Assembly (NCBI RefSeq): GCF_037975245.1
Contig: NC_092576.1
Location: forward strand, 31,722,611-31,786,610
DNA from: Apostichopus japonicus
Taxonomy: Eukaryota > Echinodermata > Holothuroidea > Aspidochirotida > Stichopodidae
Direction: 5' to 3'
Length of the DNA: 64,000 nt
Part shown: one piece after another, positions 49,221 through 60,058 of the stretch
Position numbering within the stretch: the first letter of the stretch is position 1
Layout of the letters: each line of letters starts with the position of its first letter
Notes under the pieces: model-generated
Databases searched by the model: none
The model's input: the letters and a program-made list of their open reading frames with translations, nothing else
Told to the model about the DNA's origin: nothing
Program-made: the position numbers and the translations under genes

Positions 49221-51220
49221 TATTATAGAATTGTCTTCTTATCGATTTACAGAGTAAATTTACATTCACTGACACGTAGCAGCTAGTTGACAAAGCGCAG
49301 CAACACACATAAACGTTTTACAAGGGCGTATCCTTTTCATTGTTTCCTTTCGTACGGATGTCCACAGAAGGCATTTCCCCCTTGGAACAAAATTCATGAA
49401 ATGAGTTCTGTGTAAGTACTGAAATTGGCAATATGTGATACTAACAAGAAAAGAAAGCGAAAATACAATTATGGGCTACAATGAGTATCAATCAGGCTTT
49501 ATAATTTTTTTTCACAATCACCAACATTTGTGAAAGTTCTGTCCGTACGTACCATGCAGCTCTAAGGAAGGAAGAGAACAGACGGAGAGTCCGCCGGCTC
49601 GTCTCGCGCCGTTAAAATAAAAATAACAAAGTGAAGGTTGTCAAAACAAGTTTCAAAATAGGAACTTCATAATTATGAGCTTATTTAACATTCTCACTTT
49701 TATTCCGAGCAAGCTAACATTCTACTACATGAAAACTTGCTCTTCAGTCGTTTTCCATGAAACGATATGCTTACCAGTATGAAAAAATGGTTTATTCGTG
49801 TAGACAGAAACGGTTGAATGATACTTTGTCAGTATGCAATAAACTATCAATCACTTTTACATAATCAGAATCTGGTATCTCTCAGAATGACTGCTCAGAA
49901 CAAGGAACAAAAACAATTAGGTCTTCAGATGAGCGAGTCATTTCAAAGCAGAAGTGAATTTGTGGCAACTGCATACGCTGCGATCAATATGGAAAAATAC
50001 TCACTCATCCTTACCAGACACTGTTACTCTTGACAAAAGGAATTTCTTCTGCGATATCATAATCTTCTCCGGGCCACACTATTGATTTTGGTGACTCTAT
50101 TATCACATGCCCCATTGTAGTGAAACTTGGTATGATGCTGTTAGGTGATAACAGGTATGTGTTGATGTATGATAAATTTGACATATTTGCATATTAGTGA
50201 GGGGTGTGGATTTATATAATTGTGCATCATATAGCTTAGGTGTGCAATTACTTGATAGAGGAATACTCGATGCTCCTCATATAGTCACTGTGTAGACGCA
50301 TTATAGTGATTAGAAGAAACCTATTGTTTCTGGTGGTTATATTATAGATTTTAATGAGGCGATGGGGTCAAACCTCAGAAACTTCATGCATGTGTTTATG
50401 TGTACATTTTGTTTTAAAGAACATCGAGTCTGTAAATCAATTTCAGCTAGGAACCATTCATTCTATGCACTCCATTGGTTTGACTATTTTTGTACATCTA
50501 GTTATCTCTTTCTTTGCACAATAACTTTGTTGTTTGAATAAAGGACGTGCAGCTTCTAGTGCCATCAAAGAACATAGAAAAAAAATGAGGCATGTGCAAT
50601 AAATCTTCTTGTTATTAACAATGTTATATTTTTATCTTAGTTGCTACAGAATAAGATTAAGAAAAATTATTGAATGGCCCTAATGGGGTCTAGTACTACG
50701 GAGTTCACAAGCTAAAGGTCCGCTTGGTTCACGGGCTCGGGGGGGGGGGGGGAACTGGGGCGCTATACCTTGGCGTTATACAAAAACTAACATTACATAA
50801 CATAACATAACAAATCATCAAGTAAAATTACTCAGAAGAAAACTTGAAAATGGTAAGTCGCAAAGAGCCGGAATTGTTCGGAGATTAATAATACAGACTA
50901 GTGTCACTATAGCTAATAGTAAATTAATAGTTACTACCATCAGTGACCAATGCCCAACCCCCCCCCCCCTCGTGCTTCTTCTCGTTTTAGGGGCTTATAT
51001 ATGAAAAGCTCGAATCTTTTTAAAAAGTCGGGAGGTTAAAAGGGCCAGGGCATACGACGACCCTAGTGGTGCCAGTTTAACCAGCACCCTGACCCAATTG
51101 TAAATATCCTCTCGCAGTTGCCCGAGGGACCAGGGTATATTGAGGCCCGCGGAAAACTAAACTCGAAAAAAGACCTGCGTATCCGTCGCTGCATCCGTCC
51201 CCTATAGTTAACGGCATATG
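49221..51220. other. Unassigned stretch, upstream of the Ig-like exon at its left end
   Basis: 49221-49330 would be the 5' untranslated or promoter side of the minus-strand Ig-like gene; no clear TATA box is claimed. A 71-codon plus frame at 49818-50033 has no recognised motif. A G-run at about 50740 and a C-run at about 50958 may mark ends of an undetermined element. Confidence 0.3.
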
Positions 51221-51221
51221 T

Positions 51222-51498
51222 CCAGGGGATATTCGTCCGGGGGTATTTATCCGGGGGTGATTGTCTAGGGGGTATTCGTCCGAGGAGGTAGTTGTCCGGG
51301 TGGGTAGTTGTCCGGGGGACTTTTGTCCTCGTGGGTAATTGACCAGGGGGTATTTGTCCGGGTGGTAATTGTCCTGGGGGGTTATTGTCCGGGGTGGTAT
51401 TTGTCCGGGTTGTAATTGTCCGGTGGGTTATCGTCCGGGGGGGTATTGACTGGTGGGTAATCGTCCGGGGGTATTTGTCTGGGGGTTATTTGTCCGGT
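51222..51498 (+). repeat. Degenerate ~17-18-bp minisatellite
   Basis: About 16 imperfect copies of a unit like GGGGTATTTGTCCGG / GGGTAATTGTCCGGG occur back to back, with variable G-run length. The strand is strongly purine/G-biased. The array ends at TTATTTGTCCGGTCACG. Confidence 0.85.
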
Positions 51499-54111
51499 CA
51501 CGCAAAATTTCAGCCATGTTAAGATAATTCCTGCTCATGGTTTCATTATATTCACAGAAAAATAAAATAAATAATAACAGTTGTGATTCTTTCATTATCA
51601 TGCCAAATTTCGACTTGTCAAAAGCTAAATTAATCAGCATGCAGTGGACAAGTTTTTTCCACGTCAAAGCAAATCAGATACATTGTCAAATTAAGTCGAA
51701 CAATCTGCGCAGTCAGAGTTAAATTGGGTCAGTAGAAACCAGTATGAAGGCATGTAGGTGTAGCATGTATTCATATGTGTGTCAGTGTTTTGGTAAATAA
51801 AGTATAGTCTACTAAATACATGATATTTCGAAAATGCCTACCAGACTGCTGGATATTCACTTGACCTGGCATTAATAATTTTTGCGTCAATAAACAGATA
51901 TATATAGGACACTAATGCATTCTGATTGATCCATTGCCTATGTATGCTGAGGAAGAAGTTTGGTTTTTCCTATCATTAACTGTTTTTAAACTTTTGTTTT
52001 CAGAATCCTACAGCTGCGTACAGCTGCTCTGATCAAAGACATGGGCTTTAATCTAGGGCCACTCGTTCAGTTGAGATCGAGTAAAAAATAAGGGTCTTTC
52101 AAGTGACATACTTCTGTGGCTGACAATAAGTCTAAAATTTCTGTTTAATTTTTGGCCAAGTTGAGTCTGTCCTCCTCTTTCTCGCACTTGAATGTGTTAT
52201 AACTCAAATTAATCGATTTTGAAGAAACGAAAATTGAATCATTTTTTTTTATCATTACACATTACGTATATACCGCGCATTTAGAGAGGTCAGTATCGGG
52301 GTAAAAACTTTAAGGCCACTCTAGGTCAAGAATTACCGATAGTATAGATATATCACGTGAAAAGGAACCTTTGTACTTTAATGTGTTGCTAACCGGACTT
52401 CTCATTTAGGTCGATAGCTCAATTTAAACGATTTTGAAGAAAATAAACAAAACCTTTCATATTTATGCACTAAATGAACAACACACACACGACCGCAGTG
52501 GCATTACCTTGTGTCATGTCTTACTGTCCTTTTTCTCTTATTGGCTGCTGTTAGTGTTGGCCGCTACCTTCCATGAGGCAGTTCTACATGTCAGATATAA
52601 ACTTTATTGATTGGCCGAAGTGGGGACAAGGCCCATCATGCAACAAGATTTCTTGCGACGGACTACATATTTGGTACAAACGGCGTGCATTACGATTGAC
52701 CTTAACCTTTGCCGTTGTATTCATGAAACGCCCAACGCGGCCATGTTTTTACATGAACTTTACCTTCCGGTTTGCTCACACACATTAACTGTATGCTTGT
52801 TCAATATAGCATGTAGGTGCTTGTGCTTGCAAACTACGGTTCGTTTTGCAGCCATTATTTTACGCGCTGTAACCACCAGTACCTTTCCACGTTCGGTTTC
52901 TCTACTTATATGCTTCGAAACACTGTAACGTTCATGTTGATAATTCGAGTTGGAAACTAGTATCAGTTGAATACAGGTAAGTGCTTATCATTTTTAAGAA
53001 TCTCTAGTCTTGAACATTTAACGATTAGCCTATCATGTCTTCTACAGGCTAGTAGGTTACTAAACTAACATTGTGTGTGTGTGTTTCAATCATATTCTTC
53101 AAAACGATGTTAACAGGTTGCCCTACAACAAATCATGATTACGTTTTAATACTTTAAACAACCATATTGAATTAATTCAACTACCGTAACCGTTACTGTG
53201 TACCAGATTTATGTACACTACATGTATTAACATAGGCCTAGACATAAACCGCCAACACCAGTTTAATAATGCCTACAGGATCACTTTACCACTATATTGG
53301 AGTTGTATGCATTACACATAACATTGTAGGGTAGGAATGTACATGTCCTTCCCTTGTTATACATGTCTGTCGTTGCTCTGAGTTTCGATTTTATGTTTAG
53401 TGGGGAAGGGGAAGAGAAACTGCTACTTTTTCTTCGCCTAATATATATGCTACTGTACTGTGTACCTGCGCTGTAATGGATAGAAGAGGCTACCGAGTAT
53501 GGCAACGCTTGGATAATACATGCCTTTCCCTCTCCCACCATATAGCTGCATTAAAAGCATTAATCAGCTGCTTTGCTGCTGATATCAAAAGGAGGGCGCC
53601 CTCTATTAAAGCCTATTGAAAAGACTATTGAAGCCTTCTTCACAATTGATTGATGACCAAAACAGCAAAGATTGAACACCTTCAACATGTTAAATATCAT
53701 CATCTGGAGACTGGATCCAATATTGACACCTTGTATCAGGATATAGGATTTAAAGTTTTCTACTTATATAAATTTTGCACTTGACAGGGTAGCATGTCTG
53801 CTAGAATCAGTGGTCAAAATGCTAGGCCTTTACAACACTATCAAGAAATTTGCTTATATAGCATATCTAGGCTACTCTTCTATCTGGTTATATTAGGCTA
53901 ATGATGCCTGCATGAGTCATCAATCATGAAGTGTAATATTAGTGCTGCTACTGAGCTTATCATTGCTACTGTTTAGGTCAGGCAGGAATGAATTACAGTT
54001 TCCAGGCTGGGACAGCCACATTTCATCAAGATCGACTGCTATCCATACAACACAACATCGTGTACATTGATAACCGTTGCTTAGCAAGCTTCGTGTAACA
54101 ATTGTCAACCG
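51499..54111. other. Unassigned stretch with a possible non-coding first exon ending at 52976
   Basis: No domain is recognised. TTGAATACAG|GTAAGTGC at about 52976 is a strong splice-donor match at the edge of a somewhat more GC-rich segment (52500-52976). The overlapping 71- and 105-codon plus frames at 52573-52928 have no known motif, are cysteine/threonine rich and are not called genes. The remainder to 54111 shows nothing recognisable. Confidence 0.3.
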
Positions 54112-54307
54112 CACACATCTATATAGGGCCAAACTGTAGTGTTATAGCATTAAGAAATATTCAAAATAACTTTAGTGTGAATAAATAGATCACTTTGTGA
54201 CAATAGTGACCTGAACACATCTATATAGGCCCAAGCTTAAAGTCCTAACTACCAATCGCTAGTTGCTGTTGATCCTTAAGAAACATTCAAAATAACTTTA
54301 GTGTGAG
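54112..54307 (+). repeat. Local direct duplication (2 copies, ~100 bp)
   Basis: ACACATCTATATAGG(G)CC at about 54113 and 54215 and AAGAAA(T/C)ATTCAAAATAACTT at about 54152 and 54279 repeat in the same order, with different spacing and substitutions between. Confidence 0.7.
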
Positions 54308-55342
54308 TACAGTGGTGTTCCTTCGAGGTTGACCTAGTCGTCCGAATTTCAAAATGTCTTAAAACGTCTGAAAGTGTCTCATTCCGTCCAAGCGTCCGGT
54401 TAGAAAAAAACCCCGTCATACCCAGTATTCAAAGCCAAAAGCGTCCGAAAACGTCCGATGTAAAGTTTATTAGCCCAATAGTAACAAAAGAGTGGAGTGT
54501 TTATCTAGAGCATTTACGGTCACACGGCCGCGACCATTCCTCAGCGTGATAACAATAGCCTGTAAGGATTACAAGTTCACTGAAAAAACTCTGTGCAGAA
54601 ATATTTACTCACTATCATTTACTATTTTGAGACTTACAGCTACCAAGGAACATTTTTTCTTGTCATACGACACTTTAATATCGGTAAATACGTACAGCAC
54701 TTTTTGTTAACAAATATTATTAAAAGCGTGCTAAGTTCAAAGTTGGATTCCCCCGCGAGGTGGTACAGTACCATCTCGTCCATTTTGACACGAGACAAGG
54801 ACGAAGCTCTGTGCCTAAATTGAGATTTTAAAGGTTACTAGGAAAAATACTCAGGCCAAGAAAAAAGAGGTAACACGGAAACCTCGTTCCCAGGAAATTT
54901 TAGTGACCCGCGGAAATTTTGGAGCAGAGATAAAAAAAAAATCTTCGTCACTCGCGGGAAATTTTGGAGCAGAGATAAAAATAAAATAAAACAACAGACA
55001 GCACAAACATTGAGAGGGAGGAAGAAAGAAAGATGGAAAGGGGGAAAATGAAAAGAAATAAGACGTGTCCGACAATAAAACATCATATGTGAACCATTAA
55101 ATTAGCACATTAAACTCTATTATTACCGATTTACCGTCAGCCACTATATCTGCGGGTCAATATAGGCCTACGTGCACTACGTTACCTCGGCTACACCAAA
55201 TATCGAACGTTACTTTGGCTCAGCATGTTACGGAACTTTAAAGTTATTCTGAAATTTTCGTTATTTATTTTTCCTTCAAACGATGATTGTGAAGGTTCCC
55301 ATGTACAAAATCTTACCCTTATGCATTTCACCTCATTTTGTT
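54308..55342. other. Unassigned stretch with a small ~54-bp direct repeat
   Basis: CGGGAAATTTTGGAGCAGAG or its variant followed by ATAAAAA occurs twice at about 54908-54990. The phenylalanine/serine-rich minus-strand frames here follow from purine-rich sequence. Nothing else recognised. Confidence 0.4.
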
Positions 55343-55661
55343 GGTTCCTTGCTTTTCGCAAAGCAAGGAACCTATGCGTTCAACTTGGCGTGTGTGTATG
55401 TGTGTGTATGTGACGCTTGGCTTGTGTACACGATATCTCAATAAGGAAATGATGTATCATGATCAAACTTGTTGGGTGGATAGCCCATAGTGAGAGGAAG
55501 ATCCCTATTGTTTTGGTGCCCGCAAAGGTCACCAAAGGTCAGTTAGATGCCAAAAACCGATATATTAAAAACAGCAATAACTCCCATTGACAGGGTACGA
55601 CATGGTTGATATTTTGGGAGTAGTTGTGAATGGGGTAACAGATCATTTCCAAACATGACGG
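55343..55661 (+). repeat. AGGTCA-rich dispersed repeat, left part with terminal hairpin
   Basis: It begins with a perfect 13-bp stem hairpin (GGTTCCTTGCTTT-TCGC-AAAGCAAGGAACC, 55343-55372) and a GTGTGT stretch. Then comes sequence matching the units at 57167-59090, including AGGTCACCAAAGGTCA at 55526-55541. It is interrupted at 55662 by a hAT-like element and resumes at 57167. Confidence 0.8.
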
Positions 55662-57158
55662 CAGGGTTCGCATGTTTCTTCCGGGGGTGGAAAAAACCGC
55701 GGAATAAACCACGGTTTTTTCCACTTGGAAGAAAAAGTTTTCTTCCAGTTTCTTCCAGACAAAATGGAAGAAACTCATTTTTTGGGGAAAAACTGTTGAT
55801 AAAGTTTCATAACAACCTGCAATGATTTCTAACTACAGTGTAATAAATGGACAAGAAGCACTATAGTGTCATCTAGGTAGTCTATATCTAGGTTTGGAGC
55901 ACATGACCTGCTTCCAGCATATACTGTACACAATATAGTACTAGGCTACTAGCATCGGACAATGCAGGGAACAACTATGGGCAAGCAATATTTTGCACAC
56001 CAGAATGGTCCTGATTATAGCCCAGTTCTTAGTTAAAAACTAGTTTCTGAGTGGAGGGGCAAGTGTTCCCTGGAAACTAGTGTAGGCCTACTACAATGCA
56101 CACTCATTACTACGATTACATTGACCACTATGGCCAAATTTTGTGGAGATTGACTCAAGACATGAGGGTTTCAGATTCGACTGGAAGTAGTGTGAAATGA
56201 GGGCTGGCTCGTGGCCAGCTGTTTTTAAAGGGTGTGAAGACTCGCGCAAAAAGAAACGTCTAATGCCGGTAATCTGACCTAGTTTCGAATGAGGTGTAAC
56301 AGAAGTGTTAGACACCACCATCGATCCCAGAAAATACACACACAGCTTGGTACCAATGGTAATTATACACTAGTATAGTCAGTACATACAGCTGCGGTCA
56401 ATACCCACAGCACAGTGTACAAACGATACAGCGATGGACATCTCAGGTCCAGCTAAAGATACAGTAACAAGGTATCACGTTTCATTTCTGTTCTGTGTGC
56501 ATTTTGTAGGGACACAAACAAAACGTCACTTGCCAGCAACGGAAAGTTAACTTTTTCACATGGCCGCACACGGTTTGGGGCGAGTCTTCAATGCCTTTAA
56601 TTGTGGATGTTTGTTCTCTTTGCTGTTGGGATGACAAGTCCTCCTGTTAACTACAAGTTGTAATTTAGGGAGTTGCAGAAATTAAACTGTTGCCTAAATC
56701 TAACAGATATTGTTCAGCTATTTTCGTGGTGTTCATTGTATTAAATACTCAGTGCATGGGCCAATCCAGGTTAATCATTCATACAGTATGGCCAGTTATG
56801 CAATTCTGGTTGATGGGGGGATTGCGAGATGATAAGTAGTCCTTCAATATTGTGATTTATAAGCAAACATGTTTTGGTGTAGAAAAACAACCCAAAATTA
56901 TAATCAAAACTAAATATCATTTTTTGATGGTTTCAATGGTATGCATTTCAGTCAGATGATGGTAAACTATTTGTCTCTTTACCATGTATGTGGGCTGTGC
57001 TGCTTATAAGCCAATTTTCACAGTTTCTTCCAGTTTCTTCCGGTTTCTTCCAGTTTCTTCCGGAAGAAACTGGAAGAAACCTGGAAGAAACAGGTTTCTT
57101 CCAGTTTCTTCCACGTCCCCGGAAGAAATTGGTTTCTTCCGGAAGAAACCGAACCCTG
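55662..57158. mobile_element. Complete hAT-like element with TTTCTTCC subterminal repeats (1,497 bp)
   Basis: Exact 8-bp TSD CATGACGG at 55654-55661 and 57159-57166. The ends CAGGGTTCG / CGAACCCTG are perfect 9-bp inverted repeats and extend with TTTCTTCCGG. Many TTTCTTCC/GGAAGAAA words in both orientations cluster at the left (55673-55780) and especially the right end (57020-57150), as expected of transposase-binding subterminal repeats in hAT elements. No transposase is recognised; the 82-codon minus frame at 56091-56339 has no known motif. Confidence 0.9.
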
Positions 57159-57166
57159 CATGACGG

Positions 57167-59090
57167 TAATGTGATCGAAGGTCAACAAAGGTCAATAAAT
57201 GATAAAAAACTAGTAATTTTGCGATAACTTGAGAACGAAATGTCCGTTAGGGTTGGGAGTTGCTTCAATGTTATCCAATTGTCGACCCGCATCTGGGTGA
57301 CCCTTGACCTCAATTTGACCTCTGGTGACCTTTACATGTTTTTGGGGATTTTTACAGTTTTGATGCTATTTTCAGATGTCAAAGGTACCTTCTGATCATA
57401 AATGTCAATAGGATGACCCCGTGTGACCTTTATGTGCGAAGTTATATGGGGTCAAAGTTTTTCGGTCGGAGTTAAGATGGTTGTACAGACTTGTCCTTTT
57501 GTTTTTTGGAATCAGGAGATTAAACTACATCTGAAACCAAGGTCAAAAGGTCAAAGGTCACATTAGAAAAAATGTGCTTATTTTGGGAGGAAACGAGCAA
57601 AAAAGAAAATGTTTGGTTTTGATGCTAGATTTGGATATCAACTTTACCTTCCGATCAAAAATGTCAATTGGTTGACACCCGTGTGACCTTCGTGTGCGAA
57701 ATTATATGAGGTCAAAGTTAATTTTCAGACATTTAATGCAACAACTCCCAGTTCCAAGGTGTGATATGGTTGATATTTTTGGACAAGTTGCAAATGGTAT
57801 AGGGGAATATTTTCAAACTGAACGGTCATGTGATCCGAGGTCACCAAAGGTCAATTAATGTTAAAAAACTAGTATTTTGGGGGTTGAAAATAGGCAAAGA
57901 AAAAAATGTTTGAATTTGTATAGTTTGATGCTCTATTTAGGTCTCATCAATCAAAAATATCAATAAGTTGACCCAAGGTGACCTTTGTATGTTAAGTTAT
58001 ATGAAGTCAAAGTTAATTTTCAGACATTTAGTGTAATAACTTCCAGTGCCAAGGTGTTACACAGTTGATATTTTGAGACAAGTTGCAAATGGTATAGGGG
58101 AATATTTTCAAACTTAACGGTCATGTGATCTGAGGTCACCAAAGGTCAATTAATGATAAAAAACTAGTATTTTTGCGATAACTTGAGAACAAATTGTCCA
58201 TTAGGGTTGGGAGTTGCTTCAATGTAATCCAATTGTCGACCCGCATCGGGGTGACCCTTGACCTCAATTTGACCTCTGGTGACCTTTTCGTGTTTTTGTG
58301 GATTTTTACAGTTTCAATGCTATTTTCAGATGTTAAAGGTACCTTCTGATCATAAATGTCAATGGGTTGACCCTCGTGTGACCTTCATGTGCGAAGTTAT
58401 ATGAAGTCAAAGTTAATTTTCAGACATTTAATGCAATAACTCCCAGTTCCAAGGTGTGACAAGGTTGATATTTTTGGAGTAGTTGCAAGTGATATAGGGG
58501 AATATTTTCAAACTCAACAGTCATGTGATACGAGGTCACCAAAGGTCAATTAATGATAAAAAACTAGTATTTTTGCGATAACTTGAGAACAAATTGTCCG
58601 TTAGGGTTGGGAGTTGCTTCAATGTAATCCAATTGTCGACCCGCATTTGGGTGACCCTTGACCTCAATTTGACCTCTGGTGACCTTTTCGTGTTTTGTGG
58701 ATTTTTACAGTTTCGATGCTATTTTCAGATGTTAAAGGTACCTTCTGATCATAAATGTCAATGGGTTGACCCCGTGTGACCTTCGTGTGCGAAGTTATAT
58801 GAGGTCAAAGTTAATTTTCAGACATTTAATGCAATAACTCCCAGTGCCAAGGTGTGACAAGGTTGATTTTTTTGGACAAGTTGCAAATGGTATAGGGGAA
58901 TATTTTCAAACTTAACGGTCATGTGATCCAACGTCACCAAAGGTCAGCTAATGTTAAAAAAGTATTTTGGGGGGAGAAAATGGGCAAAGAAAAAATGTTT
59001 GAATCTTTACAGTCATGCTCTATATAGGTCTCACCGATCAAAAATGTCAATTGGTTGACCTCCGGGTGACCTTTGTGTGTGAAGTTATGG
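57167..59090 (+). repeat. AGGTCA-rich repeat, ~400-bp tandem units
   Basis: Landmarks recur: TTGCGATAACTTGAGAACAA at about 57219, 58176 and 58577; TTGACCTCAATTTGACCTCT at about 57304, 58258 and 58658; GTTATATGAGGTCAAAGTTA or its variant at about 57444, 57703, 58004, 58397 and 58798. The clearest period is about 400 bp, with shortened ~300-bp versions. Each unit contains several AGGTCA/TGACCT hexamers in DR4 and DR5 spacing. No coding sequence. Confidence 0.9.
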
Positions 59091-60058
59091 GCCAAAGCCA
59101 TTAATGGTCATCACTTTACCTGGAATTTGAACATTGCCACTTAGGCTCAATTCACCCATGGTTATGAGAACAACTAACCAAAGTTCTGTAATCATAAAAA
59201 AAAATTACGATAACTCGCATAACAATGGAATGCGGTCATTCCAAAATGCAGGTAGCACACTCCTGATGTGGTGGGACGGAATTTCAGAAAAATGAGGTAA
59301 TTACATATGGGAACAAAGTTGAATTTTTCTGTTTTTGACAGTATAAATGGCCTTTAATGAGGATACTTTATGCACTATAAAATGTATCAATAGTAGTTCT
59401 TGAATGAAGAAAAAAATAAAACGAAAGTGTTCAATTCCGTCCCACCACATTTTTGAACATATTTTTTTAATTTCCAAGGGGGAAAATAATGATAATTTTT
59501 TTTAAACACTCCAAACTATCAACTATGTACAGTATGTAACTGACACCTCTGAGTGGAGAAAAAATAGATATTTTATCCTGGATAGACAGGGGGATAGTCC
59601 AACATTTTCGTGGTGGGACGGAAACAAGGTGTGGTGGGACGGAATTTTAAATGGAAGGCATCTTCAAACAGCATGTCTGGTCCAAAATTCACCTCTGTCA
59701 CTTAAGATTACAAACTTATTCAGACTCCTTGAACACCCATCCTAATAACAATGTGATTAATTGATGATACTTCAAAATTTTATGTATCTCGATATTCCAT
59801 ACTGTACATACTGTACATATCACATCAGTTTTGAACCTCATGTGTCAAAACAACACATTTTTGGGTAAATTGAGAATGGGTTTTTTATCATGCATAAATA
59901 AATCCCATCACTATTGAAATAGTCCTAGTTGTCCACCCTAGGTTTCTTTCTTGGCCCTTTTGGATTTCCTAAACTATCCATTGTAGAACATGTGCATGCA
60001 TCTGATGAACAATGATCCACGTGCACAAGAAATTGACTCTAAAGTAAGGTTGTTGTTA

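Noticed and set aside
52573-52928. Overlapping plus-strand frames of 71 and 105 codons
   Set aside because: Two frames are open over the same bases with no motif or codon preference, so at most this is untranslated exon sequence.
54838-55086. Phe/Ser/Leu-rich minus-strand frames of 74-82 codons
   Set aside because: They derive from purine-rich DNA with a direct repeat; two overlapping frames are equally open.
56091-56339. 82-codon minus-strand frame inside the 1.5-kb hAT-like element as a transposase remnant
   Set aside because: No hAT dimerisation (hATC), BED finger or DDE-region motif is visible.
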